Assembly (NCBI RefSeq): GCF_000688475.1
Contig: NZ_JIAN01000005.1
Location: forward strand, 310,001-374,000
Direction: 5' to 3'
From: Cellulomonas sp. URHE0023
GTDB lineage: Bacteria > Actinomycetota > Actinomycetes > Actinomycetales > Cellulomonadaceae
DNA: 64,000 nt
Below, piece by piece: positions 15,596-23,988 of the stretch. The notes under the pieces were generated by a model. The model worked only from the letters and a program-made list of their open reading frames with translations, searched no databases and was not told the DNA's origin. A program made the translations under genes and the position numbers. Numbering within the stretch: position 1 is the stretch's first letter; every line of letters begins with the position of its first letter.

Positions 15596-18286
15596 TCAGG
15601 CTGCCCCGTGCGCGCTGAACGTGCACCAGTTGACGAACCCCTCGGGGCTGTCGCGGTCGATGCGTCCGCGGGCCGCGTGCAGCGCGTGAGCGAACGTCTG
15701 GCCCGCTCGCAGGCCGCGGTGCAGCTCGAGCATGAGGTCGACCGCGGCCACGTCGGGCACGGCGGCGATGCTCGCGACGACCCCCGCGGTGCCCTGCGCG
15801 AGCATCGCGGACACGAACCCGAGCACCTCGTCGCCGAGGTAGGCGACGTCGGCACCCGAGTGGCAGGAGGCCAGGACCAGGCGGTGCGGTGCGACTCCGG
15901 CGCGATGCAGCTCCTGGACCGTCACCGGGCCGTCGGCGAGCAGCAGGGAGGAGAACATGGGGTTGTCGGCGCGCGGTGAGCCGTGGCAGGCGAGGTGGGC
16001 GAGGTCCGCGCTCCCGAGCGCGGCCACGACCGCTGCCGCCGTTCCGGAGTCCGGGTCGAGAACCGCCGCCCCCGGGTGGAGGTCCGTGAGGGCGTCGACC
16101 TCTTCGCGTGCGCCCTCGAGACCCGGGCCGGCGACGAGCACGGTCCCTCCGTTGCCGCCTCGGACGACCGCTGCCCGGCGGGTGCGGACCCAGACGGTCG
16201 CTGAGGGCGCCTGGGTCAGCGGCCCGTCGTGCATGCACGACCACGGCACGGCGTGCAGCAGTCCCACCGGCACCACGACGAGCTCGTCCTCCGCACCCAC
16301 ACCGAGCGGCGCGACGAGCATCGAGCGCAGCCGGGCGATACGCAGGTCCGCGCTCGCACGGGCCGCTCCGGCGGCTTCCGGAGTCCGTGGGTTGGCCAAC
16401 CGTCGGAGGGCGAACAGCAGGGGACGCAGCTCGTCCTGGACGTCGGCAGCGGCGCCGAGCTCGACCACCCGGGCCCGCCTCGGTTCCACCACGACGGCGA
16501 CGAGCCTTCCTTGGTGCGTGCCGAGCTCGACGAGCGTGCGCCCCTCGAGCTCGGCACGCAGCGCGGTCAACCCGATCGGGCGCCGGTCGCCCGCACCGTC
16601 CACGACGGGCTCGACCGAGCGCGCCCACTCCGCGGTACGAAGCCGGTCGCCGTCCGCGCCCTCGGCCGTCGCGACCGAGCGACCGGTGCTCGAGGCGTCC
16701 GTCTCATGCACGTACGGCGGTCGCTGGTCCACGCTGTCTGCCGTGCGCGGGAACCGCGCGGTGAGCGCCGCCGCGCGCGTGCGTTCCATCCAGGCCAGCG
16801 TCTCGGCGGGAGAGCCGGTCTCCAGCACGATGCCGAGGCCGATCTCGCCGAGCTCGGCCCCGTGACCGGATGCCAGGGCACGCAGCTCGATCGTGGGCAG
16901 GCTCGAGCGGTGCACCGCGAGGTCGCGCAGTCCCGCACGGCACTGGACGAGTGCCGACGCGGAGCGAAGCCTCGCCCTGTCCGCGAGCGCAGCGGCCAGC
17001 CGGGCGTGCAGCCGAAGCAGGACCTGACCCTGCCGACCGAGCTCGTGGGCACGTTCGAGGGCCGGTACTGCGTCACGGGGACGGTCGACGTGCAATGCGA
17101 CCCGCCCGGCGACCAGGTACGCCTCGACGGCGCTGTGCAGGTGCTCGGCACGCTCGAGGTTCGCTGCTGCTCGACGTGCCGCTCGCAGCTCGCTCACCCC
17201 CGCCGTTCCGGCGCGCAGACGTGCCTCTACACCGATCACCACCGCCTTGTCCCGCCAACCCGCACGGCGCTGGCGCCGGGCCTCGGCTGTCGCGGCGTCG
17301 GCCAGGTCCCGGGCTGCCTCCACGTCGCCCAGGAGCAGCGAGATGCGCGCGAGCCGGAGCTTCGCCTCCGTCGCCATGAGGGCGCTGCCCATCGCGACAA
17401 GCTCCTCGACGGCGCGCCCGGCCGCAGACGCAGCCTCGGGCAGCAGCCGCAGATCCACCATGGCGTCGGCGTACTCGTAGTAGTACTCGCCCAGCGGCAT
17501 GTCTGCGTCCGTCTGCACCTGGGCCGACCGCTCGAAGTCCAGCAGTCCCTGCGACAGGCGTCCGGCCCGGACCGCGATCCAGCCACGCGTCTGCAACACC
17601 GCTCCGAGGAATCCCGGCGCGTTGGCCGACATCGCGACCGCGGCGTCCGCCTGCTCGAGGGCCTCGTGGTATGCCCCTCGCTCGGCCAGCACGAGCGCAA
17701 GGTTGTTGTGCACGAGCCTGCCGATGAACTCCGAGCTCACCCCACTGGCCAGCAGCGCCCGGTAGCGCGTCTCGGCCTCGGCGGGCATTCCTGCGTGCTG
17801 TGCCACGACGGCTCGTGACACGAGGATCCGGTCGAGCAACCTCCTGCGTTCGCCGGTGTCGACGTCCGCCGCACGCCCGATCGCGGCGAGCGCCAAATCG
17901 AGGTCGCGCGCCGAGCCATTGACCCGGCCGAGCTCTTGGAGGACCGTCGCACGCGTGACGAGCGCGCCGGCAGCCACCGAGTGCAGGTCATGGCGACGAG
18001 CGACGCGCACCGCCTCGTTGAGCAACCGGCGCGCACCGAGGTCGTCCAGTCGCGTCCGGCGAGCCATCGCGAGCACTCGCAGGCTCAGGCACAGGATCTC
18101 GGGGTCCTTGCGCCGCCGCGCGGCGACCACCGCGGCCGCGGCCTGCGTCTCGACGGACACGGGATCCTCGTCCGCGGCAGCAAGAAGCGCACGCACATGT
18201 ATCAGGAGTGCATCTCGGCTCTCTGACAGTGCGAAGGGATCGTCGTGTGGAGTCGTCGTACCGGCGTCGACCCCTTGCGGGCACAT
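15596..18286 (-). CDS. TPR-CHAT caspase-like protease
   Basis: A large protein, 896 residues from the ATG at 18286; the frame stays open to 18364, but that would overlap the divergent gene. Roughly residues 30-560 are Ala/Leu/Arg-rich helical repeats that look like degenerate TPRs. A linker follows, then a C-terminal CHAT domain (about 600-896). Its LAHLACHG motif supplies catalytic His768 and LASCHSG supplies catalytic Cys808, the dyad spacing expected for CHAT peptidases, so it is probably active. No signal peptide or membrane segment is seen. It is divergent from a subtilase-sigma-small protein operon with only 35 bp between start codons. Role inferred: cytoplasmic sensor or effector protease whose TPR part binds the trigger or substrate. 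Confidence 0.85.
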   Translation of the reverse strand: MCPQGVDAGTTTPHDDPFALSESRDALLIHVRALLAAADEDPVSVETQAAAAVVAARRRKDPEILCLSLRVLAMARRTRLDDLGARRLLNEAVRVARRHDLHSVAAGALVTRATVLQELGRVNGSARDLDLALAAIGRAADVDTGERRRLLDRILVSRAVVAQHAGMPAEAETRYRALLASGVSSEFIGRLVHNNLALVLAERGAYHEALEQADAAVAMSANAPGFLGAVLQTRGWIAVRAGRLSQGLLDFERSAQVQTDADMPLGEYYYEYADAMVDLRLLPEAASAAGRAVEELVAMGSALMATEAKLRLARISLLLGDVEAARDLADAATAEARRQRRAGWRDKAVVIGVEARLRAGTAGVSELRAARRAAANLERAEHLHSAVEAYLVAGRVALHVDRPRDAVPALERAHELGRQGQVLLRLHARLAAALADRARLRSASALVQCRAGLRDLAVHRSSLPTIELRALASGHGAELGEIGLGIVLETGSPAETLAWMERTRAAALTARFPRTADSVDQRPPYVHETDASSTGRSVATAEGADGDRLRTAEWARSVEPVVDGAGDRRPIGLTALRAELEGRTLVELGTHQGRLVAVVVEPRRARVVELGAAADVQDELRPLLFALRRLANPRTPEAAGAARASADLRIARLRSMLVAPLGVGAEDELVVVPVGLLHAVPWSCMHDGPLTQAPSATVWVRTRRAAVVRGGNGGTVLVAGPGLEGAREEVDALTDLHPGAAVLDPDSGTAAAVVAALGSADLAHLACHGSPRADNPMFSSLLLADGPVTVQELHRAGVAPHRLVLASCHSGADVAYLGDEVLGFVSAMLAQGTAGVVASIAAVPDVAAVDLMLELHRGLRAGQTFAHALHAARGRIDRDSPEGFVNWCTFSAHGAA

Positions 18287-18321
18287 CTTCCGAAGTCTAG
18301 ACGGAACGTGAAGGAGCAGAC

Positions 18322-19722
18322 GTGAGTGTTTTCTCGGACGACCCGCAGACACCGGGCCGACCATTCGGCACGGACTACGCCTCCCAGCAGGGAGCCGGGG
18401 ACGTCGACCCGCGCGTACAGCTGCAGGTGCGCCGGCAGGTCGATGACCTGTTCCAGCGCCACGTCGACCCCAGTGTGCGGCGGCGGATGAACGGCACGAT
18501 CCGCGGGCGCTGGTCCACCCGTCGCGGTGTCGAGCTCGACGCGCTGGAGACCAGCAACGGGCAGGAGACCCTCGTGCTGGGCGGCGAGCTGCTGGTGACC
18601 GCGAGGTCGTGGGAAGACCCTGCCATCCGGGGCTATCTCGCCCGGCGTCGCCTGGAACGGGTCGAGGTCGGCTGCCCCGACCTGGAGGACCGCCTCGTCC
18701 GGCTGGTCACCACGGGCACCGTGCGACCGGGGTACCTCGAGGACGCCGTCGACGAGCTGCGCCGCCGCGGTGCCGCCGCCTCCCTGACCCACGTCACGCC
18801 GCTGGCAGGGATCCTGAAGCCGCACGGCACGTCCGTTCCCACCATCGGCACGTTCGAGGAGTACGGCACGCACCCGACCGGCGACGGCAGCGGTGCAAAG
18901 GTCGCCGTCGTCGACACCGGCATCGACGGCACCATCCGGGGCGACGGCTGGCTGACCGGGATCGAGCGCCGCTCCGACGTCCCGACGACGCACGCGGACG
19001 AGAACAACGTCGACCCGCTCGACAACACGCCCGACGACGGGTTCCTCGACTTCTCGGCAGGGCACGGCACGTTCGTCAGCGGCGTCGTCGCGCAGGTCGC
19101 ACCCACCGCCGACATCGAGGTCTACCGCGCCCTGAGCACCGCGGGCACGGGCAGCGAGATCGAGGTCGCGTGTGCCCTGATCCGCGCGGTCCGTGACGGC
19201 GCGGACGTGGTCAACCTCTCGCTCGGGACCCAGACCCAGTACGACCAGCCGTCGCTGGCCCTCGCCGCGGCGCTCGACGTCGTCCGGGAGATCGAGATCG
19301 CACGGAAGCGCGAGGTGCTCGTCGTGGCCGCGGCCGGCAACTTCGGTGACACGACGCCGGTGTGGCCGGCGGCATTCCGGCGCGTCGTCTCGGTCGGGTC
19401 GCTGACCGCGGACCTCCGGCCGAGCGTGTTCTCCAGCAGGGGGTGGTGGGTGGACTGCTCCGCGATCGGTGAGGGGATCCTGTCGCCGTTCGTCGCGGGC
19501 GTGCAGTCGCCCGACTTCGCGCCGGACCCCGAGACGTTTCCCGAGGATGCCTTCGCCCGGTGGAGCGGCACGTCGTTCGCCGCACCACAGGTGGCCGGCG
19601 CGATCGCGCGTCTCATGCACGAGCGTGGGCTCGGTGCCCGGGAGGCCTACGTCCAGCTGCTGGCGTCCGGCAACCCTCTTCCCGACTTCGGCCAGACGTT
19701 CACGATCCTGCCGGGGGTGTGA
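18322..19722 (+). CDS. Intracellular subtilisin-like serine protease (S8 family)
   Basis: A 466-residue subtilase. The triad is complete: Asp198 in VAVVDTGID, His248 in GHGTFVSG and Ser418 in GTSFAAPQVAG, with oxyanion Asn340 in AAGNFGD. There is no signal peptide or transmembrane helix, so it should act in the cytoplasm, unlike most S8 enzymes. The first ~185 residues are an unassigned, Arg- and Asp-rich domain. It could be a propeptide or a partner-binding region. The start is GTG at 18322 with AGGAG five bases upstream. The sigma gene follows, and the CHAT gene is divergent; a joint proteolytic pathway is inferred. Confidence 0.88.
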   Translation: MSVFSDDPQTPGRPFGTDYASQQGAGDVDPRVQLQVRRQVDDLFQRHVDPSVRRRMNGTIRGRWSTRRGVELDALETSNGQETLVLGGELLVTARSWEDPAIRGYLARRRLERVEVGCPDLEDRLVRLVTTGTVRPGYLEDAVDELRRRGAAASLTHVTPLAGILKPHGTSVPTIGTFEEYGTHPTGDGSGAKVAVVDTGIDGTIRGDGWLTGIERRSDVPTTHADENNVDPLDNTPDDGFLDFSAGHGTFVSGVVAQVAPTADIEVYRALSTAGTGSEIEVACALIRAVRDGADVVNLSLGTQTQYDQPSLALAAALDVVREIEIARKREVLVVAAAGNFGDTTPVWPAAFRRVVSVGSLTADLRPSVFSSRGWWVDCSAIGEGILSPFVAGVQSPDFAPDPETFPEDAFARWSGTSFAAPQVAGAIARLMHERGLGAREAYVQLLASGNPLPDFGQTFTILPGV

Positions 19723-19789
19723 GGTGCTGGGCACGCTGTGGCACACACGACATGATGGCTTCCACGTCGACCGTCGAAGGGATGCGAAC

Positions 19790-20419
19790 GTGGACAACGA
19801 CGACCCGTACCGCGCGTGGGATGCGCCGGCGCTGGTCACAGGTGCGCTCAACGGCGACCAGGGGGCCTGGACCGAGATCGTGCGCCGTCACGCACCCGCC
19901 GTCATCGCGCGGGTGCGACAGTTCCGGCTGACACCGCACCAGGCGGAGGACGTCGCTCAGACCGTCTGGCTCAACCTGCTCGAGAACCTCGAGAAGCTCC
20001 GCGACCCGCACGCCCTCCCCGGCTGGATCGCGACCACGGCGCGGCACGAGTGCATCCGCGTCACCAACCTCAACCGCCGTACCGTGCCGGTCGACCCCCA
20101 GGGTGGCCGGCTCGACGGCGCGGACGAGTCGAACCTCGACGAGCAGATGCTGCTGGTGGAGCGCGAGAGGGCGCTTCGGGAGGGTCTCGCGGAGCTTCCC
20201 CTCCACCAACGGGAGGTCCTTCTCATGCTCTCGGTGGACCCGCCGCTGAGCTACGCCGAGATCGCCGAGAAGCTCGGCGTACCCATCGGCTCGATCGGTC
20301 CCACCCGGGGCCGCGGCCTGGCACGGCTACGCGAGACGACCGCGATCAAGAACTATGTGGCTGCCTGGACGGCTCCCGCAGCAGGAGAAGGAGGCCGCGA
20401 TGTTCTCGCACTCGGATGA
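19790..20419 (+). CDS. Sigma-70 family (ECF-like) RNA polymerase sigma factor
   Basis: A 209-residue sigma factor. Region 2 (about residues 25-95) includes PHQAEDVAQTVWLNLLENL, and region 4 (about 125-190) holds the helix-turn-helix LSYAEIAEKLGVPIGSIGPT. I chose GTG 19790 because GAAGGGA lies at proper spacing; an in-frame GTG at 19724, directly after the protease stop, is a less likely alternative. No transmembrane anti-sigma gene follows. Instead the stop lies inside the next gene (20-bp overlap). It should direct polymerase to module-specific promoters, perhaps released by proteolysis; that link is inference. Confidence 0.88.
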   Translation: MDNDDPYRAWDAPALVTGALNGDQGAWTEIVRRHAPAVIARVRQFRLTPHQAEDVAQTVWLNLLENLEKLRDPHALPGWIATTARHECIRVTNLNRRTVPVDPQGGRLDGADESNLDEQMLLVERERALREGLAELPLHQREVLLMLSVDPPLSYAEIAEKLGVPIGSIGPTRGRGLARLRETTAIKNYVAAWTAPAAGEGGRDVLALG

Positions 20420-20906
20420 CCACGCCCGCACGCCGTGGGCCGACGACGACGCTCTCGGGTCTGACCTGGTGACCGCCGTCGCACAGTCCGATCTCTACGA
20501 CCGGGTCCTGGCGAGCGCCGACCTGGCGTTCCGCGCCCACCGCGGGATGGTCGAGGCCAGGGCAGGGCTGGAGATGGACCTGCTGCTGCTCGAGCTCGTC
20601 TACGACTCCGGCGCGGTCGACGTACCCGCCGGCGTCCGTGACCGCTCGGGCGGCTCGTCGCGCACCCTCGTCTTCGAGGGCGACGCCCTGAGCGTCGAGG
20701 TCGAGGTCGAGGCCGCCTCGATCGAGGGGCAGCTCATCCCGCCGCGTCCCGGGCACGTCACGCTGCGGACGCCCACCGGCGACGTCGGATCGGTCGACAC
20801 CGACGACGTCGGCTACTTCCGTTTCGACGTACGCCCCGACGGACCGCTGCGGCTGGAGTGCAGCAACGGAGAGGGCGCCTGCGTCACGCAGTGGCTTCCC
20901 TACTGA
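20400..20906 (+). CDS. Small acidic protein with a carboxypeptidase-regulatory-like C-terminus
   Basis: A 168-residue protein started at ATG 20400 after AAGGAGG. It overlaps the sigma gene by 20 bases, so the two are coupled. The N-terminal half is acidic and helical (VTAVAQSDLYDRVLASADLAFRA in the middle). From about residue 100 it has IEGQLIPP, a beta-rich stretch and DDVGYFRFDV, the pattern of the CarboxypepD_reg/transthyretin-like fold. There is no signal peptide or membrane segment. Its position suggests a regulator of the sigma factor or a substrate of one of the proteases; the sequence alone does not decide this. Confidence 0.75.
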   Translation: MFSHSDDHARTPWADDDALGSDLVTAVAQSDLYDRVLASADLAFRAHRGMVEARAGLEMDLLLLELVYDSGAVDVPAGVRDRSGGSSRTLVFEGDALSVEVEVEAASIEGQLIPPRPGHVTLRTPTGDVGSVDTDDVGYFRFDVRPDGPLRLECSNGEGACVTQWLPY

Positions 20907-20918
20907 CCGTCGAACGAA

Positions 20919-20950
20919 CGAAGGCCCCGGTCATCCGACCGGGGCCTTCG
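20919..20950. terminator. Bidirectional terminator
   Basis: A perfect 14-bp stem (20919-20932 with 20937-20950) with an ATCC loop sits between two convergent genes: 12 bases past the accessory operon and 18 bases past rplA. It should end both transcripts. Confidence 0.92.
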
Positions 20951-20968
20951 TCGTACGTGCTGCCAGCG

Positions 20969-21688
20969 TCAGGCTGCGTCGTCCTCGGAGGTGAGGTTCC
21001 GCGTCTTGTTCTGGTCGACCAGGATGCCGGGTCCGTTCGTGGTCGAGAACGTCGCCTTGGCGATGTAGCGACCCTTCGAGGACGACGGCTTCAGGCGCAG
21101 GACCTCGTCGAGCGCTGCGGCGTAGTTCTCCACCAGCTGGACGTCGCTGAACGACGTCTTGCCGATGATGAAGTGCAGGTTCGCGTGACGGTCCACGCGG
21201 AACTCGATCTTGCCGCCCTTGATGTCGGACACGGCCTTGGCCACGTCCATCGTCACGGTGCCGGTCTTCGGGTTCGGCATGAGACCGCGCGGGCCGAGGA
21301 CCTTTCCGAGTCGACCGACCTTGCCCATGAGGTCAGGCGTCGCGACGGCGGAGTCGAAGTCGGTCCAGCCGCCTGCGACCTTGTCGATCAGCTCGTCGCC
21401 ACCGACCTCGTCGGCGCCGGCGGCGCGGGCCTGCTCGGCACGCTCACCCGTCGCGAAGACGATGACACGGGCGGTCTTGCCGGTGCCGTGGGGCAGGTTG
21501 ACCGTGCCACGGACCATCTGGTCCGCCTTGCGCGGGTCCACGCCGAGGCGGAACGCGACCTCGACGGTCGCGTCGTACTTGGTGGTCGACGTCGCCTGCG
21601 CGAGCCGGACAGCCTCGAGGGGGCTGTAGAGGTTGCCCTCCTCGATCTTCTCGGCGGCGTTGCGGTACGCCTTGCTGTGCTTTGCCAT
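20969..21688 (-). CDS. rplA: 50S ribosomal protein L1
   Basis: L1, which binds 23S rRNA and forms the stalk at the E site, 239 residues. The start at 21688 ([15 protein letters not shown]) follows AAGGAGA, and the frame upstream of it is spacer. The signature near [15 protein letters not shown] is present, and the C-terminus contains NGPGILVD. L1 commonly represses its own mRNA. It lies 85 bp after rplK. Confidence 0.97.
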   Translation of the reverse strand: MAKHSKAYRNAAEKIEEGNLYSPLEAVRLAQATSTTKYDATVEVAFRLGVDPRKADQMVRGTVNLPHGTGKTARVIVFATGERAEQARAAGADEVGGDELIDKVAGGWTDFDSAVATPDLMGKVGRLGKVLGPRGLMPNPKTGTVTMDVAKAVSDIKGGKIEFRVDRHANLHFIIGKTSFSDVQLVENYAAALDEVLRLKPSSSKGRYIAKATFSTTNGPGILVDQNKTRNLTSEDDAA

Positions 21689-21773
21689 CTGCTTGGTTCT
21701 CCTTGTGAGCAGTCGTGGTCTGTCGGGCCGCACATGGCCCTGCCACTGGGGGTGGTGCCGGGGTGGTGCTAGC

Positions 21774-22205
21774 TCAGCCCTGGACCGTGATGCCCATCGA
21801 CCGGGCGGTGCCGGCGATGATCTTCTCGGCCGCGGCCAGGTCGTTCGCGTTGAGGTCCTCGAGCTTGGTGCTCGCGATCTCGGTGATCTGCGCCTTGGTC
21901 AGCGAGGCGACCTTGACGGTGTGGGGCGTGGGCGAACCCTTGGCCACACCGGCGGCCTTCTTGATGAGCTCGGCGGCCGGCGGCGTCTTAGTGATGAAGG
22001 TGAACGAGCGGTCCTCGTACACCGTGATCTCCACGGGGATGACGTTGCCGCGCTGCGCCTCGGTGGCCGCGTTGTACGCCTTGCAGAACTCCATGATGTT
22101 GACGCCGTGCTGACCCAGCGCCGGACCGATCGGCGGCGCGGGCGTTGCGGCGCCGGCCTTGATCTGGAGCTTGATGAGGCCGGTGACCTTCTTCTTCGGG
22201 GGCAT
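21774..22205 (-). CDS. rplK: 50S ribosomal protein L11
   Basis: L11, part of the GTPase-associated centre, 143 residues from the ATG at 22205. The N-terminal [15 protein letters not shown], the proline-rich region at the thiostrepton and factor-binding site, is intact. It ends in GITVQG. It lies between nusG and rplA in the conserved order. Confidence 0.97.
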   Translation of the reverse strand: MPPKKKVTGLIKLQIKAGAATPAPPIGPALGQHGVNIMEFCKAYNAATEAQRGNVIPVEITVYEDRSFTFITKTPPAAELIKKAAGVAKGSPTPHTVKVASLTKAQITEIASTKLEDLNANDLAAAEKIIAGTARSMGITVQG

Positions 22206-22263
22206 GCTCAACTTCCGTTTCGTGTTGTGGGCCGACGCCGTGGGCGATGACCCGGTTGCAGGA

Positions 22264-22280
22264 CCCGTCCGTCGGACGGG
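22264..22280 (-). terminator. Hairpin downstream of nusG
   Basis: A 7-bp stem (22264-22270 with 22274-22280) with a GTC loop lies 7 bases past the nusG stop. It could be a partial terminator or processing signal between secE-nusG and rplK-rplA. Confidence 0.4.
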
Positions 22281-22287
22281 CATCCAG

Positions 22288-23148
22288 TCAGATCTTGGCG
22301 ACCTGGCTGAAGGACAGCTCGACCGGGGTCTCCCGGCCGAAGATGGAGACGAGCACCTTGAGCTTCTGGTTCTCGGCGCTGATCTCCGAGATCGTCGCCG
22401 GCAAGGTGTCGAACGGGCCGTCGGTGACCGTGACCGACTCGCCGACGGTGAAGTCGACCTTGATCTGCGAGGCGGCCTTGGCTGCACTCGCGGCGGTCGT
22501 CGGCGTCTTGGGCTCGAGCGCCGGCGCGAGCATGGAGAAGACCTCGTCGAGCGTCAGCGGCACGGGCTGGTGGGTGTGCCCCACGAACCCGGTGACGCCC
22601 GGCGTGTGCCGGACGGCGCCCCACGACTCGTCGGTCAGGTCCATGCGCACCAGGACGTAGCCGGGGATCCGGACGCGCTTGACGACCTTGCGCTGCGCGT
22701 TCTTGATCTCCACGACCTCTTCCATGGGGACCTCCACCGCGTAGATGAAGTCCTCCATGTTCAGGCTCTGGCGACGGTTCTCCAGGTTGGCCTTCACGCG
22801 GTTCTCGTAGCCCGCGTAGGAGTGGATGACGTACCAGTCACCGAGCTGGCTGCGAAGCTGCGCCTTGAACGCCGCGACCGGGTCCTCGTCGACATCGGGC
22901 TCGGCGTCGTCCTCGGGCTCGGCCTCGTCGTCGGCGTCGACCGCGTCGGCCTCGACGCCGTCGGTCTCGTCGTCGGCGTCGACCGCGTCGGCCTCGACCT
23001 CGGCGTCGGCCTCGTCGCTCTCGGTGGCGTCGTCGAGCTCGACACCCTCGGCGTCCCCGGCCGATGCCTCGACGGCCTCGACCGACGCGAGGGCGTCGTC
23101 GAGCTCAATCTCGGCGCCCGTCGTGGGCTCCTGCGACTCCTGCGACAC
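22288..23148 (-). CDS. nusG: Transcription termination/antitermination factor NusG
   Basis: NusG binds RNA polymerase and couples transcription to Rho or ribosomes. I start at GTG 23148 (VSQESQEP), giving 286 residues; an upstream in-frame start at 23208 lacks support. The conserved part begins near residue 100 ([17 protein letters not shown]) and ends with the KOW domain ([19 protein letters not shown]). The first ~90 residues form a very acidic extension that contains an imperfect 14-residue repeat ([11 protein letters not shown]), encoded by a 42-bp tandem repeat at 22924-22998. Acidic extensions are known in actinobacterial NusG. Confidence 0.95.
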   Translation of the reverse strand: MSQESQEPTTGAEIELDDALASVEAVEASAGDAEGVELDDATESDEADAEVEADAVDADDETDGVEADAVDADDEAEPEDDAEPDVDEDPVAAFKAQLRSQLGDWYVIHSYAGYENRVKANLENRRQSLNMEDFIYAVEVPMEEVVEIKNAQRKVVKRVRIPGYVLVRMDLTDESWGAVRHTPGVTGFVGHTHQPVPLTLDEVFSMLAPALEPKTPTTAASAAKAASQIKVDFTVGESVTVTDGPFDTLPATISEISAENQKLKVLVSIFGRETPVELSFSQVAKI

Positions 23149-23239
23149 GTGCGAACCTGCCTTCTCTAGCGAATGCGCCCCGGCGTGCCGGAACTGTGAG
23201 CGCCCCACCTGGGCGAGGCGACTGCGGGAACGGCGGGCG

Positions 23240-23524
23240 TCAGCCCCCGAAGACCCAGAACGTGAGCTTTCCGACCGCGAGGTCGACCACGGTGACGAAC
23301 GCCATGATCACGGCAACGAACACCAGGACGACGCCCGTGTAGGTCACCAGGTCCGACCGCGTCGGACGGACGACCTTCTTGAGCTCGCCCAGGACCTGAC
23401 GGAAGAACAACGCGATCCGGGCGAACAGTCCGGGACGCTCCTTGCCCTTGCGGGCAGGCTTGGACGACGGACGCGCCGCCGAACCCCCGGCGTCGGACGC
23501 CGCAGCCGGTGCTGTCTCGCTCAC
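23240..23524 (-). CDS. secE: Preprotein translocase subunit SecE
   Basis: Small essential SecYEG subunit, 94 residues from GTG 23524. A positively charged amphipathic segment ([19 protein letters not shown]) precedes the single membrane helix ([19 protein letters not shown]). The ~28-residue Ala/Ser-rich N-terminal tail is normal for actinobacteria. It lies between tRNA-Trp and nusG, as in most of the phylum. Confidence 0.95.
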   Translation of the reverse strand: MSETAPAAASDAGGSAARPSSKPARKGKERPGLFARIALFFRQVLGELKKVVRPTRSDLVTYTGVVLVFVAVIMAFVTVVDLAVGKLTFWVFGG

Positions 23525-23654
23525 GTCTGGCCCCTACGTCTCGTGGTGGTCGGGGTCCGTACGGAACCCGACGATCGGACGGGCCGACGCGTCGCGCCGG
23601 ACCGACCGGCGGTCCTGCTCACCGTCCTGCCCCGTGAGGGGCCGAACGTTGCGC

Positions 23655-23726
23655 AGGGTAGACAGGACTCGAACCTGCAACCTGCGGTTTTGGAGACCGC
23701 TGCGCTACCAATTGCGCCACTACCCT
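23655..23726 (-). tRNA. tRNA-Trp (CCA)
   Basis: 72 nt with AGGGTAG/CTACCCT ends, a D-arm with TGGCGCAATTGG, anticodon loop CTCCAAA (CCA) and a T-arm with GGTTCGAGTCC. No CCA tail is encoded. It stands upstream of secE in the conserved actinobacterial order. Confidence 0.97.
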
Positions 23727-23988
23727 TCGGAGGCCTCGACCACCATGACGCCCCGCGCGCGCACCGACGGACACCACCCGCAGGGGGTCCGCGAGCTCCC
23801 GATGCACTTCAGAGCGGCACTTGCAGATGCACGCTCGACTCACCGGGGCACGGCTCATCATGGCGGATGTCAACCGCCGGAGATCCACTGTACGCGACGG
23901 GGACGACTGGGTCGAACTCGCTCCGTCCGGCGACAGACGGTGACATGCGGGTGCACACCCCTACGTGACCTCTGCCACTATGGGGGCC

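Noticed and set aside
22911..23000. Tandem repeat considered as a CRISPR-like or slippage array
   Set aside because: It is in frame inside nusG and encodes an acidic repeat; only about two units and no spacers.
23727..23964. TTGACA on the minus strand upstream of tRNA-Trp as a promoter
   Set aside because: No -10-like sequence at the correct spacing.
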